A stretch of 64,000 nt of DNA from CAJQGY01 sp964523375 (lineage in GTDB: Bacteria; Pseudomonadota; Gammaproteobacteria; Magnimaribacterales; D2472): the NCBI GenBank assembly GCA_964523375.1, contig CAZFYG010000002.1, positions 1-64,000 of the forward strand, read 5' to 3'. Position 1 is the first letter of the stretch; the number at the start of each line of letters is the position of its first letter. The notes beneath the pieces were generated by a model. The model was not told the DNA's origin. It saw nothing but the letters and a program-made list of their open reading frames with translations, and did not search any database. A program made the position numbers and the translations under genes. Positions 8,688-24,065 of the stretch are shown piece after piece.

Positions 8688-10076
8688 TTGAATAAATTGT
8701 TCCAATCACATACTTTTGAATTTAAAAAGCTTATACAAATTGGGGTCCCTATACTTGGCTCTCAACTATCTTATATGCTTATGGGCACAACTGATACTAT
8801 TGTTGCTGGGCGAGCTAGTTCTGCAGATTTAGCAGGCTTGGGTGTTGGTTCAGCAATTTTTAACACTATATGGTTTTTGATAGCTGGTGTGATTTTTGCA
8901 GTAACACCAATAGTGGCACAGTTATATGGAGCCAAGAAATTTAACGAGATTGGAACTAAGCTAAGAGAAGTCTTATGGATCGCGCTTGCGCTTGGATTTG
9001 CTGTATGCACTATTTTATTTTTCATGGGCAACTTTTTATTTTATCTACCTATAGATACCTCTATCACCTCTATATCAAGCTCTTACTTAAAGGCTCTTTC
9101 TTTAGGCATTATTTTTATGACAATATTTACGACCCTAAGATGTTATAGCGAAGGAATGGCGCTAACAAGGCCTGTATTTTACATAGCTTTTTTTGGAATG
9201 TTATTAAACATTCCTCTTGATATAATTTTTGTATACGGGTATTTTGGCGTTCCAAAACTTGGAGGGGTTGGGTGTGGAATTGCTACCACTTTAGTATCCT
9301 TTCTTATGATGCTTACTTTAATAATCTACATATTTTTATCTAAAAACTATAGCTCGACAAAACCATTTTCTACATTTACTCCACCCTCAGCAAAAACAAC
9401 CAAAGAAATATTTAAGCTAGGAACTCCTATTGGGTTTGGAATTTTTATTGAATTAAGTATGTTTTCGGGAGCTGCACTTATTTTAGGTGTTCTTGGTGAA
9501 ACCATTGTTGCAGGGCATTACATAGCATTAAATATTGCTAGTTTATTCTTTATGCTGCCATTGTCGATTGGCCTTGCAGCCGCAACAAGAGTAGGAAATC
9601 TAGTAGGAGAAAACAATTTTTCCCAAGCTAGAATTGCCTCATACTCAACTATTTATTTGTGTGTGATCGGTTCTTTATTAACTTGCTTAACTATATTGCT
9701 AGTTAGGGATCATATTGTTTATCTCTATAGTAGTGATTTAGATGCAATAAAAATTGCAACTAGTTTACTTATTTTTGCAGCTATATTTCAACTGCCTGAT
9801 GGCATCCAAATGGCAGCAGTTGGAAGTTTAAGGGGTTATAAAGATACATTTGCACCAATGATACTTTTATTTATATCCTACTGGATGTTTGCCATTCCAG
9901 CAGGATATTTTTTAACTATGCACGGCTTTGAAAGTCCGCTTGGTGCAGCTGGAATGTGGATTGGTATGATTATTGGATTAACAATATTTTCTGTGCTATC
10001 GATACTAAGGCTCAGATGGATAATAAGAAAAAAGTTATTTAATAATTTTATCGACCAAGAACCTCAGCAACTTTAG
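8688..10076 (+). CDS. MATE-family multidrug/toxin exporter (NorM-like)
   Basis: Cation-coupled efflux protein of the inner membrane. 462 residues with about 12 hydrophobic segments in two homologous halves. [20 protein letters not shown] and [19 protein letters not shown] near the N-terminus match the NorM start and TM1-TM2 region; the second-half [16 protein letters not shown] is the repeat of it. The start is TTG at 8688-8690; no ATG in frame gives a complete first helix, and no Shine-Dalgarno is seen. A TATGAT at 8660-8665 could be its -10. Its 3' end overlaps sucD by 29 nt tail to tail. Substrate unknown. Confidence 0.88.
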   Translation: MNKLFQSHTFEFKKLIQIGVPILGSQLSYMLMGTTDTIVAGRASSADLAGLGVGSAIFNTIWFLIAGVIFAVTPIVAQLYGAKKFNEIGTKLREVLWIALALGFAVCTILFFMGNFLFYLPIDTSITSISSSYLKALSLGIIFMTIFTTLRCYSEGMALTRPVFYIAFFGMLLNIPLDIIFVYGYFGVPKLGGVGCGIATTLVSFLMMLTLIIYIFLSKNYSSTKPFSTFTPPSAKTTKEIFKLGTPIGFGIFIELSMFSGAALILGVLGETIVAGHYIALNIASLFFMLPLSIGLAAATRVGNLVGENNFSQARIASYSTIYLCVIGSLLTCLTILLVRDHIVYLYSSDLDAIKIATSLLIFAAIFQLPDGIQMAAVGSLRGYKDTFAPMILLFISYWMFAIPAGYFLTMHGFESPLGAAGMWIGMIIGLTIFSVLSILRLRWIIRKKLFNNFIDQEPQQL

Positions 10077-10916
10077 AACCAATATCTACCAAGTTTTCAG
10101 CAATATGGACGCCGCTATCTTTTAGAGATTTAATTTTATCTGATGCTGTGCCTTTACCACCAGCTATAATAGCACCAGCATGCCCCATTCTTTTCCCAGC
10201 GGGTGCTGTTTGGCCTGCAATATAAGAAATTACTGGCTTAGTTACATTATCCTTAATATATTCACCGGCCTCCTCTTCAGCGGAGCCTCCTATTTCTCCA
10301 ACCATAACTATTGCTTCAGTTTGTGAGTCATCTTCAAACATTTTTAAAATGTCTATAAAAGATGATCCTGGTATAGGGTCACCCCCAATACCAACACAAG
10401 AGCTCTGACCTAGACCCAAATCGGTAGTTTGCTTTACTGCTTCATATGTCAAAGTGCCTGAACGAGAAATAATACCAATTGATCCAGGCATATGAATGCT
10501 TGCAGGCATAATACCCATCTTACCTTTACCAGGAGTAATTATCCCTGGGCAATTTGGACCAATTAAGGTTATTCCCAGATCATCAACTCTCTTTTTCACC
10601 ACCAACATATCAAGAGTTGGCACTCCCTCGGTAATACATATTATTAGTTTGATACCAGATTCAGCAGCTTCTAAAATTGAATCCTTACAAAACGGTGCTG
10701 GAACAAATATTAATGCTGCATTTGGATTTACTTTTTTTACAGCTTCTTGAACTGTATCAAACACAGGTCTGCCTAAGTGAACTTGCCCACCTTTACCTGG
10801 AGTTACTCCCCCTACAATATTGGTGCCATAATCAATGGCTTGCTCAGAGTGAAGTGTGGCCTGGGATCCTGTAAAACCTTGAACTAAGACTCTTGTGTCA
10901 TCATTTATCAATATAC

Positions 10917-10920
<4 letters not shown>
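10048..10920 (-). CDS. sucD: SucD, succinyl-CoA synthetase alpha subunit
   Basis: Alpha subunit of succinyl-CoA synthetase; binds CoA and carries the phosphohistidine. 290 residues. The CoA-binding region is at the N-terminus (LVQGFTGSQ) and the phosphohistidine is His247 in [10 protein letters not shown]. Its ATG overlaps the sucC stop by 4 nt, the usual coupled arrangement. It is the last gene of the sdh-suc operon. Its 3' end runs 29 nt into the MATE gene on the other strand, so there is no space for an ordinary intrinsic terminator. Confidence 0.97.
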
Positions 10921-14696
<3,776 letters not shown>

Positions 14697-14700
14697 AATA

Positions 14701-17505
14701 TTATTTTAGTGCTAGTGCTACTAAATCCTCTTGTTGTTTTAAATGCAATTTCATCATACCTACAGCCGGAGCGGCAGAAGCGGCCCTACTAATTAAGCTA
14801 ATTTCCAGCCTCTTATCCGATCTATCCAAAACTCTTTGTATTCTGTGTCTGTGACTAAACCAAGCCCCTTGATTGGCTGGCTCTTCTTGACACCAAACCA
14901 CCTCACTTAATTGTGTATAAGCCTTTAAAAAATCTTCTAAGTCATCGTAGGGAAAGGGATATAGCTGCTCTATTCTTATAACTGCAATATCATTTTTTGC
15001 TTGATTTTCTCTTTCTTTAATTAAATCGTAGTAAACCTTTCCAGAACAAAGGATAATTTTTCTTATACTAGTTTTGTTTTTAATTTTATCGTCGATTACA
15101 CACTGGAATGATCCGCTATACAAATCATCTAAATTAGAAGTTGCATCAGGATTTCTAAGCAAGCTTTTTGGAGTAATTACTACCAAAGGAGTTCTTAATT
15201 TTCTTATAGCCTGTCTTCTTAAAAGATGAAATATTTGTGATGGGGAACTTGGGACACAAACTTGAATATTTTCTGATGCACATAACTGAAGAAATCTCTC
15301 AATTCTTGCGCTGCTATGTTCTGGACCTTGACCCTCATAACCATGTGGTAGAAGCATGACTAATCCAGATAGTCTTTCCCATTTATGTTGAGCTGAAACA
15401 ATAAACTGATCAATAACAACTTGAGCTCCATTCACAAAATCTCCAAATTGAGCTTCCCATATAACCAAGCCAGTTGGCCATGTTGCAGAATACCCATATT
15501 CAAAGCCTAAAACAGCTTCTTCAGAAAGCAAAGAATCGTAAATATCAAACTTTGTATTATTCTTATCAGCAATATTTGAAAGAGGAATATGCCCTTCACC
15601 TGTTTCTTTATCAAAAACGCAGGCGTGTCTGTGAGAAAAAGTACCTCTTCTAACGTCCTGACCTGTCAGCCTAATTGGGTAGCCTTCGGAAAGTAAAGAA
15701 GCGTAAGCCATCATCTCTCCATAACCCCAATTGAATTCAATGCTTGAATTAGACATCAAATCTCTATCTTTAAATATTTTAGATGCTTGTATGCCAAGAC
15801 TAAAATTTTCCGGAACTTTGCAAAGTGCTCTGCCTAATAAAGAAACTTTTTCTTTGTTTATTGAAGTATCTGTTTTCTCCCACCACTTATTATCAATATA
15901 CTCGTCCCAATTAAACCAAAGGTCTTCATTAGGCGTGCTAGCTAAGTTTTTTGCAACTGATACTCCGGATTCCAAAGATTTTCTATAATCTGAGCGAACA
16001 GCAGCTGTTTGATCAGATGATATTAACCCCTCTCGAATAAGCTTATCTTCATACTGAGTAAGAACGGATGTATGGTCCTTTATCTTCTTGTACATCAATG
16101 GCTGTGTTGCCGATGGGTCATCAGCCTCATTATGGCCTCTCCTTCTGTAGCAAAACAAATCAATGACGATGTCTTTGTTAAATTCTTTTCTGTATTTTGT
16201 AGCAACTTTAACCGCTTTAACGACCATCTCTGGATCATCTCCATTTACATGTATTACAGGAGCTTGAATAATTTTTGCTACATCAGTTGAATAATCAGTT
16301 GACCTTGAATCTTTTTTATTACTTGTTGTGAACCCAATTTGGTTATTGACAATAATATGAATAGTTCCACCTACATTAAAACCTCTTGTTTGCGACATCT
16401 GGAGCGATTCCATAACCACGCCTTGTCCTGAAAAGGAAGCATCGCCATGAAGAAGAACTGGAATAACTTTTGATCTATCTTTGTCATCTAAGCGGTCCTG
16501 CCTTGCCCTTACAGACCCCAACACAACAGGATCAACTATTTCTAAATGCGATGGATTACTATTAAGAGATACATGAACCTCTCCACCTTTAGTTTGAAGG
16601 TTTGAAGAAAAACCTAAATGATATTTAACGTCGCCAGTATTAGCTCCAGTGATTTCATAGTCCTCATTAAATGCTGCAAATAATTCTGACGGAAGCTTGC
16701 CTAATACATTTACAAGAAGATTTAGCCTTCCTCTGTGAGCCATACCAAAACAAATCTGATTTGCTCCTAGCTCTCCACAGTTTTGTATCACAGCATCTAC
16801 AAGGGGTATTAGTGACTCTGCACCATCTATACCAAACCTTTTCATACCTGGATATTTTGCAGCTAGATATTTAGCTAGACCCTCAGCAGAATTAAGTCTT
16901 TCATAAATATGTAGCTTTTCTTCTGTTGAAAATGAGTATTTACCAAGCTTAGATTCAAATTTTCCTTGAAACCATTTTCTCTCATTTGAATTCATTATAT
17001 GGTTATATTCAATACCAATATTCCCACAATATATAATTTTTAAAGATTCAATAATTTCTCTAAGAGACGCTCTTTCCTTGCCTATCAGCAAGGTGTCTGT
17101 ATAAAACTCATCATCTAAATCATTTTCAGAAAGACCATGAAATTTAAGATCTAAATCTTCTATATCAACCCTGTCCATTATACCTAATGGGTCTAGATTT
17201 GCCTTTTGATGCCCTCTATTTCTATACGATTGTATTAGTCGAATAACTTTTGCCTGTCTAGCATCTGGAATGCTGTCATTAGGGCCTGCGTGTCTAGTTA
17301 TATTTTTAAACTCATCAATTACTTTTCGATGAGAAATCTTACTATCTAAAATAGATTTAGATTCAAGGTCTTCAAAGAAGGTTCTCCAATCAGATGGGAG
17401 TTCGTCTTTATTAGACAAATACTGTTCATACATATTTTCAAGGTAACCTGAATGGCCACCCGAAATGTGCGAACTCTCCCAAAATTGTTCCATTGATAGA
17501 CTCAT
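14701..17505 (-). CDS. sucA: SucA, 2-oxoglutarate dehydrogenase E1
   Basis: Thiamine-diphosphate-dependent E1 that decarboxylates 2-oxoglutarate and succinylates the lipoyl arm of SucB. 934 residues, almost equal to E. coli (933). The short N-terminal segment ([12 protein letters not shown]) is the E2-binding region. [17 protein letters not shown] near 257-273 holds active-site histidine; the TPP motif begins [11 protein letters not shown] near 350. Start at ATG 17505, 13 nt after sdhB. Confidence 0.98.
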   Translation of the reverse strand: MSLSMEQFWESSHISGGHSGYLENMYEQYLSNKDELPSDWRTFFEDLESKSILDSKISHRKVIDEFKNITRHAGPNDSIPDARQAKVIRLIQSYRNRGHQKANLDPLGIMDRVDIEDLDLKFHGLSENDLDDEFYTDTLLIGKERASLREIIESLKIIYCGNIGIEYNHIMNSNERKWFQGKFESKLGKYSFSTEEKLHIYERLNSAEGLAKYLAAKYPGMKRFGIDGAESLIPLVDAVIQNCGELGANQICFGMAHRGRLNLLVNVLGKLPSELFAAFNEDYEITGANTGDVKYHLGFSSNLQTKGGEVHVSLNSNPSHLEIVDPVVLGSVRARQDRLDDKDRSKVIPVLLHGDASFSGQGVVMESLQMSQTRGFNVGGTIHIIVNNQIGFTTSNKKDSRSTDYSTDVAKIIQAPVIHVNGDDPEMVVKAVKVATKYRKEFNKDIVIDLFCYRRRGHNEADDPSATQPLMYKKIKDHTSVLTQYEDKLIREGLISSDQTAAVRSDYRKSLESGVSVAKNLASTPNEDLWFNWDEYIDNKWWEKTDTSINKEKVSLLGRALCKVPENFSLGIQASKIFKDRDLMSNSSIEFNWGYGEMMAYASLLSEGYPIRLTGQDVRRGTFSHRHACVFDKETGEGHIPLSNIADKNNTKFDIYDSLLSEEAVLGFEYGYSATWPTGLVIWEAQFGDFVNGAQVVIDQFIVSAQHKWERLSGLVMLLPHGYEGQGPEHSSARIERFLQLCASENIQVCVPSSPSQIFHLLRRQAIRKLRTPLVVITPKSLLRNPDATSNLDDLYSGSFQCVIDDKIKNKTSIRKIILCSGKVYYDLIKERENQAKNDIAVIRIEQLYPFPYDDLEDFLKAYTQLSEVVWCQEEPANQGAWFSHRHRIQRVLDRSDKRLEISLISRAASAAPAVGMMKLHLKQQEDLVALALK

Positions 17506-17518
17506 TTTATTTTAATCT

Positions 17519-18253
17519 TTAAGCCCTTTCACTTACGATAATATTTTTCTTATTTTTTAAAAGCATGCTCTTTATTTCTCCAATAGCCTTATTAGGATTG
17601 AGGCTTTTAGGGCAGACACTCACGCAATTCATTATTCCATGACATCTATAAACGCTAAAAGGATCAGATAAATCTTCCAGCCTTTCATCTGTGCTCAGAT
17701 CTCTTGTATCCGCAAGAAACCTATACGCTTGAAGGAGAGCTGCTGGGCCAACAAATTTATCAGGATTCCACCAAAAAGATGGGCAACTAGTTGAGCAGCA
17801 CGCACAAAGTATGCATTCATACAAACCATCAAGTTTATCTCTATCGGCTGGGGATTGAAGTCTTTCTTGTTCCGGTGCAGTTGTATCATTTTGTAAAAAT
17901 GGTTTTATCTTCTCGTATTGAGCATAGAATTCTGACATATCAACTACAAGATCCCTTATAACAGGAAGACCGGGCAGCGGCCTTAGTTCAATCTTGTTAG
18001 CTTTTAAAACTGATGAAATAGGCGTTATGCACGCTAGACCATTTTTTCCATTAATACTCATACCATCAGAACCGCAAACACCCTCTCTGCAAGATCTTCT
18101 GTAGGAGATTGATTCATCCTCTTCCTTTAAAAGGTGAAGTAAATCTAAGATCATTATATCTCTAGATGGTTTTTCAACACTATATGTTTTCATATAGGGA
18201 AACTTATCGTTTTCAGGGTTATACCTATAAAGACTAATCTCTATTTTACTCAT
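17519..18253 (-). CDS. sdhB: SdhB, succinate dehydrogenase iron-sulfur subunit
   Basis: Electron-transfer subunit of complex II. 244 residues. A 2Fe-2S plant-type domain holds SCREGVCGSDG and LAC (about residues 54-76). The C-terminal half has two further cysteine groups, CILCACCSTSCP and CxxxxxCVSVCPKSLNP, for the 4Fe-4S and 3Fe-4S clusters. It starts 1 nt after sdhA ends. Order sdhCDAB is standard. Confidence 0.97.
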   Translation of the reverse strand: MSKIEISLYRYNPENDKFPYMKTYSVEKPSRDIMILDLLHLLKEEDESISYRRSCREGVCGSDGMSINGKNGLACITPISSVLKANKIELRPLPGLPVIRDLVVDMSEFYAQYEKIKPFLQNDTTAPEQERLQSPADRDKLDGLYECILCACCSTSCPSFWWNPDKFVGPAALLQAYRFLADTRDLSTDERLEDLSDPFSVYRCHGIMNCVSVCPKSLNPNKAIGEIKSMLLKNKKNIIVSERA

Positions 18254-18254
18254 G

Positions 18255-20039
18255 TTAATAAGACCTCACTGCTGGAGGAAATGGGTCAACCTGGTTTGGT
18301 GAAAAATTAACTTCACGTTTTGTGAGAGTCTTGGTTTTTGGGTCATACATTGAATGGCACAACCAGTTTTCATCGTCCCTCTCAGGATAATCATCTCGGG
18401 CATGTGCTCCTCTACTTTCATTTCGTTGTAAAGCTGCAATAGCAGTCGCCTCTGCTACTTCAAGAAGATTTTGAAGCTCAAGAGCCTCAACTCTGCTAGT
18501 ATTAAAAGCAATGCTCTTATCAGCAACAAATAAATTATCAGTTTTTTCTCTAATCTCTTTCAATTCCTCAACACCCTTTTCCATAAACTCACCTCTTCGA
18601 AATACACCAAAATAGTTTTGCATGCATGCCTGAAGCTGCCTTTTAACTTCGGCAGTTTGATATCCTGATGAGGATTCATTAAGTTTATTTAGTCTTTCCA
18701 AGGATTCATTAATATCTGTATCTGATGAACTCTCAACCCCGCCACCAGATTTAATTTCTTCTTGTATATGTTTGCCGGTAGCTCGACCAAAAACAATAAG
18801 ATCAAGCAAAGAATTTCCACCCAGTCTGTTAGCACCATGAACAGAAACACAAGCTGCCTCACCAGCAGCATAAAGACCAGGAATTGTTATATCTTTATTA
18901 TCCAACCTTTTAAATGCTTGACCATTAACATTTGTTGGAGTTCCACCCATCATATAGTGACATGTTGGTACTACAGGAATTGGTTCATAAATTGGGTCAA
19001 CATGAGCAAAAGTTCTTGATAATTCACAAATTCCAGGAAGCTTTGCATTTAGTACATCTGCACCAAGATGGTCTAGTTTCAAGAAAACGTGATCTTTATT
19101 TTCACCACACCCTCTTCCTCCTAAAATTTCCAACACCATTGATCTAGCAACAACATCTCTACCTGCTAAATCTTTAACATTCGGAGCATATCGTTCCATG
19201 AACCTTTCTCCATCAGCATTTACTAAATAGCCACCCTCTCCTCTACAACCTTCTGTTACAAGGGATCCAGCACCATATATTCCTGTTGGATGAAATTGCC
19301 ACATCTCCATATCTTGAGCTGGGAAACCTGAGCGCAAAGCCATTCCCAGACCATCTCCAGTGTTAATTAAAGCATTAGTTGTTGAAGCATAAATTCTTCC
19401 GGCACCTCCAGTAGCAAGCACTGTAGCCTGAGCCTTGAGATACGCCACTTCACCTGACTCAATAGAAAAAGCAATTACGCCAGTAACTTCGTTCTTAGAA
19501 TTTTTTACCAAATCAACTGCGAACCATTCATTGAGAAAATTTGACCCTTCCTTTACATTGTTTTGATATAAAGTGTGAAGAAGTGCATGGCCTGTTCTAT
19601 CAGCTGCCGCACAAGTCCTGGCAGCCTGCCCTCCTTTACCGAAATCTTTTGATTGACCTCCAAATGGTCTTTGATAGATTCTTCCGTTATCAAACCTTGA
19701 AAATGGCAAACCCATATGCTCAAGTTCAAATACAGCTTTTGGGCCTTCGGAGCACATATATTCTATTGCATCCTGATCACCAATAAAGTCAGCGCCCTTA
19801 ACAGTGTCATACATATGCCACCTCCAATCATCGTTAGGGTCAGCGCTTTGTATCGCACAGGTAATTCCTCCCTGCGCAGAAACAGTATGTGATCTTGTTG
19901 GAAAAACTTTTGAAACAACCGCTGTTTTTAAACCAGATTTTGCAAGCTCTAAGGAAGCCCTCATTCCTGAGCCCCCGCCGCCAATTATAAGAGCATCAAA
20001 TTCTAAAGTTTTAATGTTTGATGAGTTGTAATTATGCAT
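18255..20039 (-). CDS. sdhA: SdhA, succinate dehydrogenase flavoprotein subunit
   Basis: Catalytic subunit of complex II with covalently bound FAD; oxidises succinate to fumarate. I start it at the ATG 20037-20039 (594 residues; E. coli 588), 2 nt after sdhD, rather than at further in-frame codons that would lie inside sdhD. The dinucleotide-binding GGGGSGMRA is near 20-28, and His51 in [10 protein letters not shown] is the flavinylated residue. HPTGIYGAG and [18 protein letters not shown] are further family signatures. Confidence 0.97.
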   Translation of the reverse strand: MHNYNSSNIKTLEFDALIIGGGGSGMRASLELAKSGLKTAVVSKVFPTRSHTVSAQGGITCAIQSADPNDDWRWHMYDTVKGADFIGDQDAIEYMCSEGPKAVFELEHMGLPFSRFDNGRIYQRPFGGQSKDFGKGGQAARTCAAADRTGHALLHTLYQNNVKEGSNFLNEWFAVDLVKNSKNEVTGVIAFSIESGEVAYLKAQATVLATGGAGRIYASTTNALINTGDGLGMALRSGFPAQDMEMWQFHPTGIYGAGSLVTEGCRGEGGYLVNADGERFMERYAPNVKDLAGRDVVARSMVLEILGGRGCGENKDHVFLKLDHLGADVLNAKLPGICELSRTFAHVDPIYEPIPVVPTCHYMMGGTPTNVNGQAFKRLDNKDITIPGLYAAGEAACVSVHGANRLGGNSLLDLIVFGRATGKHIQEEIKSGGGVESSSDTDINESLERLNKLNESSSGYQTAEVKRQLQACMQNYFGVFRRGEFMEKGVEELKEIREKTDNLFVADKSIAFNTSRVEALELQNLLEVAEATAIAALQRNESRGAHARDDYPERDDENWLCHSMYDPKTKTLTKREVNFSPNQVDPFPPAVRSY

Positions 20040-20041
20040 AT

Positions 20042-20392
20042 TTATAACCAAATAATATAAAAATAAGAGATTGTTAAAATACAACCTAATAAAATAAAAA
20101 AGAATTCATAAGTTTTTCTAATGGTTTTGGCAACTCCCCCCAAACCTTGTGATACAAAACCTAGGGTTCTTTCAGTTAAGTAATCTGTCCCTACAGTCCA
20201 CAATCCAATAAATCCATGAATATTTGCAAGCAATATGAATAAGCTTGTGGATATCTTAAAAAATATATTGCTGTTAAAAAAAACAAAATTGAATTGATTT
20301 GATAAATACAGATATTCTAAGTAAACAATGAAAGCTAAAAAATATATTGCACTATATCTTTGCATATACCAAAACAGTTTTCCTATATTCAT
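20042..20392 (-). CDS. sdhD: SdhD, succinate dehydrogenase membrane anchor
   Basis: Membrane anchor of complex II. With the ATG at 20392 it has 116 residues and three hydrophobic helices; this start makes an ATGA overlap with the sdhC stop, which I prefer over the in-frame ATG at 20404. His59 in IHGFIGLW would ligate heme b; Asp70-Tyr71 (GTDYL) correspond to the quinone-site Asp82-Tyr83 of E. coli SdhD. Confidence 0.9.
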   Translation of the reverse strand: MNIGKLFWYMQRYSAIYFLAFIVYLEYLYLSNQFNFVFFNSNIFFKISTSLFILLANIHGFIGLWTVGTDYLTERTLGFVSQGLGGVAKTIRKTYEFFFILLGCILTISYFYIIWL

Positions 20393-20769
20393 ACGAGAAC
20401 CCATGTGGTTAGCAAGGCATCAATAACAAACAAAACCAAAGTTACTACTGAAGACCTTTGTGATGATGCAAGACTGTGACTGATTATGTGGAAATCCATC
20501 AGCATGTGACGAACTCCTGTAAAGATATGGTACTTAAGCACAACAATAAGCATTATGATAATTGATTTAAATAAATAATTACCATGAAAGAGTTGAGTAA
20601 TTGTGCTGTATGAATCCTGAGAGTTTGAAAGCTGAAATAAGCCATAAACCGTTACAGGAAGTACTAAAAAAAAGATTATTATGCCGCTAACCCTATGTGT
20701 TATTGATAACAGAGCAGTCAAAGGAAGCTTTATCTTTAAGAGGTTAATATTAACTGGTCTTTTATTCAT
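20389..20769 (-). CDS. sdhC: SdhC, succinate dehydrogenase cytochrome b556 subunit
   Basis: First gene of the TCA operon. 126 residues, three hydrophobic helices. RPVNINLLKIKLPLTALLSI followed by HRVSG is the SdhC signature; Ser22 and Arg26 align with quinone-site Ser27 and Arg31 of E. coli, and His81 in KYHIFTGVRHMLMDF is the expected heme ligand. The 95-nt space between der and this gene contains a TATAAT. Confidence 0.95.
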   Translation of the reverse strand: MNKRPVNINLLKIKLPLTALLSITHRVSGIIIFFLVLPVTVYGLFQLSNSQDSYSTITQLFHGNYLFKSIIIMLIVVLKYHIFTGVRHMLMDFHIISHSLASSQRSSVVTLVLFVIDALLTTWVLV

Positions 20770-20816
20770 ATTAAAAAGTAAACAAATGTTGATTTTATGC
20801 TGATATTTTCGGGTTG

Positions 20817-20822
20817 ATTATA
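20817..20822 (-). promoter_or_regulatory. Probable -10 element of the sdh-suc operon promoter
   Basis: A perfect TATAAT on the minus strand, about 48 nt before the sdhC start, in the 95-nt gap after der. A good -35 is not seen at 17 nt (CTATTT there). Position fits the start of the nine-gene operon, but the call rests on one hexamer in AT-rich DNA. Confidence 0.4.
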
Positions 20823-20864
20823 CCCTAGAATAGAATAGAAAATAGAACAAAAAAGCTCAAAAAA

Positions 20865-22250
20865 CTACTTTTTATTTTTCTTAACGTGCTTCATCAACCT
20901 TTGTTTCTTTTTGATCTGCCTGTCAGTTAATTTATTTACTTTATTTTCAAAAGGATTTTTAGATTTTCTAAAAAATATTCTTAGCTGAATACTTTTAAGC
21001 TTTAAAGTTTCTCTAAATGAATTCTCTAGATAGCGTTTATAGTTTTTTGGAATCTTGCTTTCATTATTTGAGTGAATAATAAAAGTAGTTGGATTGATTC
21101 CTGCAAAATGAACATACCTCAGTTTTAATTGCCTGCCTCCAACAGAGGGAGGAGCGCTAGAATTTACAAATGATGCTAATAACTTGTTTAATTCTGAAGT
21201 TGTATAAGGTTTTTGTGAGCGCGTTATAAGTTGGTCAAGATTTCTAAATAGTCTCTTAAAACCCCTTCCTTTAATTCCTGAAATTTCTAACTTAATAAAA
21301 TCAGCAACAAAATTTGATTGTGCTCTTTTTGAGTTATACATTTCATCTTTATCTTTCCTGTTTAAAAGGTCGATTTTGTTGAAAGCAATGAGGATTGGTT
21401 TGCCTGTTTCACAAACCATATTAATAATTTTTAAATCTTGATCAACGATTCCTTCTGAAGCGTCGCACAAAAATAAAACAACATCGGATTCTTCAACAGA
21501 ATGCATTGCTCTAACATACGAGAAATACTCTACTTTGTGACTTGTCTTATAGCCCTTTCGAATACCAGCAGTATCAATAAAAATGTAGTCGTTTCCATCG
21601 ATTTCAAAAGGAATGCTGATTGAATCGATAGTTGTTCCAGCAATTTCAGAAACTATCAACCTATCTTCATTGATAAATTTATTAATAAAAGTTGATTTAC
21701 CTGCATTAGGTCTACCTATAACAGCTATTCTTTTACCTTCTGGATATTCTAGCTTTTCCTTAGGTAGCTTTCCTTTGAGCAAGGCCCTGAGTTCTGTGAT
21801 ATTTAAGGAATGCTCTGCGCTAACCTCAATAAGTTCTTTAATCCCTCTTTTAGATAAATCATGAACCAACTGACTATCAGATTTTTTATCTAATTTATTT
21901 ACTACAGTTATAAATTCTTTATTTAACTTTCTTAAACCTTCTAAAATATCGAGGTCTTCGTTGTTTAGGTCTTGAGACCCATCTAAAACAAAAATGATTA
22001 GGTTAGATTCCTCAGCAGCTATCCATGCCTGATCTGCAATATCTTCCTTTAGAATTGTCTCATCTTTTGCAATTCCTCCAGTATCAATAACAAAGAAGCG
22101 GTTTTCACCAAATTCTATATAGCCGTAGTTTCTGTCTTTAGTTAGACCTGAATAGTCAGATACTATAGCCTTTCTAGTCCTTGTAAGTTTGTTGAAAAGT
22201 GTAGATTTGCCAACATTTGGCCTGCCTATTATTGCAATTGAGGTAAACAT
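20865..22250 (-). CDS. der: Der (EngA), ribosome-assembly double GTPase
   Basis: Essential GTPase for 50S subunit maturation. 461 residues. Two tandem G domains: P-loops GRPNVGKS at 8-15 and GRPNAGKS at about 179-186, switch motifs DTGGI and DTAGIRKG, and base-recognition motifs NKLDK and NKIDLL. A C-terminal KH-like domain ends in a lysine-rich tail. It follows bamB by 12 nt, as in many gammaproteobacteria, and closes the isc-to-der gene run. Confidence 0.97.
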   Translation of the reverse strand: MFTSIAIIGRPNVGKSTLFNKLTRTRKAIVSDYSGLTKDRNYGYIEFGENRFFVIDTGGIAKDETILKEDIADQAWIAAEESNLIIFVLDGSQDLNNEDLDILEGLRKLNKEFITVVNKLDKKSDSQLVHDLSKRGIKELIEVSAEHSLNITELRALLKGKLPKEKLEYPEGKRIAVIGRPNAGKSTFINKFINEDRLIVSEIAGTTIDSISIPFEIDGNDYIFIDTAGIRKGYKTSHKVEYFSYVRAMHSVEESDVVLFLCDASEGIVDQDLKIINMVCETGKPILIAFNKIDLLNRKDKDEMYNSKRAQSNFVADFIKLEISGIKGRGFKRLFRNLDQLITRSQKPYTTSELNKLLASFVNSSAPPSVGGRQLKLRYVHFAGINPTTFIIHSNNESKIPKNYKRYLENSFRETLKLKSIQLRIFFRKSKNPFENKVNKLTDRQIKKKQRLMKHVKKNKK

Positions 22251-22262
22251 GTATCACCAATT

Positions 22263-23411
22263 TTATATTGATAATGAAAATAGGTTAAAACTTTCATCTA
22301 CAACATAAACTGCATTCCCCCTTGATGATAAGGATTTAATAGGTTGCTTGGATATTTTTTTTCTACCAACTGTTTTACCGTTGATTGGATTTATTACATG
22401 CACATATCCTTCATAATCACCCACGAGAAGATTGCCTTTAAAAGAAATTGGGTTACTTAAAGAACGATTAAGGTATTCATCAGAATTCCATGATTCTTCT
22501 AGAGTTTTATTAGAGTATGTAATTATTTTTGAATTTTCCTCAACAACTATTACCAATCCTTTGGTGATTACCGGTGAATAGAAAGAAGATGACTTTGACT
22601 TCCAAATTGATCTTTTTTGAGATTGATCAAATATACTAAGATTGCCTTGGTAATTTACAGCGTATATCAGCGAACCTGCAATAACAGGATTTGAATCTGC
22701 ATCAACCAGATTATCTAGTTCTGATGTCCCTGATACATAAGAAATAGCACCATCCCAAATAGGAAAACCGGTAGCAAGCTGAAAAACAACCAATCTACCA
22801 TTATCAAATGTTGCAATAACTTTATCATCATCTATCACTGGGCTACTGCTTCCGCGAACAGTTAGAAGTGGTAGTTGTGATCTGTAAGACCAAACTATTT
22901 CTCCATTATTTTTATCGAGAGCAATCAGCTCGCCAGCACTTGTTTTTACAACAACGACAGATGCATCAATTGCTGCTTGAGATAGAACACCTGCTTTTAC
23001 ATTTTTAGACCATAATTTAGTACCATCTATTTGGTCATAAGATATAACATTTCCTAATTTATCTGAAACTACAACCACCCCAAAACCTGATGCAGTTCCT
23101 GAAGACAGCTCAGATTCCTTTGTTGACCACAAAAGATTACCAGAGCTAGCCTCATAAGAATTTATACTACCAATCTCATCAGAAAAAAATAATTTATCAG
23201 CAGAAAAGCTAGGTATAAAATTTCCTAAATCATTATTACCAGAAAGTTTAATCTTCCAATTCTCTGAAATACCTTCATTATTTTTAACATCAATCAACAA
23301 CATTGGTTCGTCAGTATCAATTTCAGAACTTTCCCAAAATTTCATAGAGGAAATAGAAGAACATGATGTTAAAAAAAAGAAGAAGAGTGGGTAGCAATAT
23401 TTTAATTTCAT
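22263..23411 (-). CDS. bamB: BamB, outer-membrane protein assembly lipoprotein
   Basis: Lipoprotein of the BAM complex that inserts beta-barrel proteins. 382 residues: signal peptide with lipobox FLTSC (Cys17 would be lipidated), then a beta-propeller of PQQ-like repeats, seen as recurring GxxxWS/LW units such as SGNLLWST, DGTKLWSK and NGEIVWSY. It sits between yfgM and der, the conserved place for bamB, with no gap to yfgM. Confidence 0.93.
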   Translation of the reverse strand: MKLKYCYPLFFFFLTSCSSISSMKFWESSEIDTDEPMLLIDVKNNEGISENWKIKLSGNNDLGNFIPSFSADKLFFSDEIGSINSYEASSGNLLWSTKESELSSGTASGFGVVVVSDKLGNVISYDQIDGTKLWSKNVKAGVLSQAAIDASVVVVKTSAGELIALDKNNGEIVWSYRSQLPLLTVRGSSSPVIDDDKVIATFDNGRLVVFQLATGFPIWDGAISYVSGTSELDNLVDADSNPVIAGSLIYAVNYQGNLSIFDQSQKRSIWKSKSSSFYSPVITKGLVIVVEENSKIITYSNKTLEESWNSDEYLNRSLSNPISFKGNLLVGDYEGYVHVINPINGKTVGRKKISKQPIKSLSSRGNAVYVVDESFNLFSLSI

Positions 23412-24053
23412 TTACTGCTCTAAACTAATATTTGCTATTTTCATTGAGACAATTGATGCAGCTTGCTGATCGTTATACTTGCTTTTAGCAAATTCATACT
23501 GCTCAAGACTTCTAGTTTTATCATTTTTTGCAGCAAAAATATCTCCAATTAATTCATGTATATATGCATTTGTTGATTCTTCAGAATAACTGGATAATTC
23601 TGATAACGCCTCGTCAAATTGTTCTAAGTGAAGGTATATCCTTGCAATACTAAGGCGAGATATTTTATTGAAGAACTTATTACCATTGAACCCATTTGTT
23701 AAATCTTTAAGACTAGACAAGACTTCTATACTTTCTTCATAACTTCCTTTCTCTGCTAACTCTGCACCTTTACCTAACATTGCCATCATTGAATAGCCTG
23801 TATTAGGATAATTATTTACCAGCTCTAGATAAAGGCTTTCATCATCACCCTTTTCAAGCACAGAAGAATCTAACCACTGATTATAGACTCCTGCAGCCTT
23901 TTCATTAGAGAGTTTGTTTGTATAAAAACTACCAGCATAGATGGCTGAGACCAAAAATGCAGAAGAAACAATAATTAAAATTAATTTCTTGTTACTGTTA
24001 AAAAAATTTTGAGCTGAAGATGTTCCAGCCTCATTATCAAAAATTCTGTTCAT
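23412..24053 (-). CDS. yfgM: YfgM, ancillary SecYEG translocon subunit with TPR fold
   Basis: Inner-membrane protein with periplasmic TPR-like domain; in E. coli YfgM partners PpiD at the Sec translocon. 213 residues: short cytoplasmic N-terminus, one membrane helix at about 23-42, then a helical repeat region including LSIARIYLHLEQFDEALSEL. Identification rests on topology and position between hisS and bamB, more than on sequence motifs. Confidence 0.85.
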   Translation of the reverse strand: MNRIFDNEAGTSSAQNFFNSNKKLILIIVSSAFLVSAIYAGSFYTNKLSNEKAAGVYNQWLDSSVLEKGDDESLYLELVNNYPNTGYSMMAMLGKGAELAEKGSYEESIEVLSSLKDLTNGFNGNKFFNKISRLSIARIYLHLEQFDEALSELSSYSEESTNAYIHELIGDIFAAKNDKTRSLEQYEFAKSKYNDQQAASIVSMKIANISLEQ

Positions 24054-24065
24054 TTTTCTTCCTAT

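Noticed and set aside
20820..20880. Possible der terminator hairpin (AAAAAG ... CTTTTTT on the minus strand)
   Set aside because: Stem is short and made of A-T pairs with a long loop; not supportable as an intrinsic terminator.
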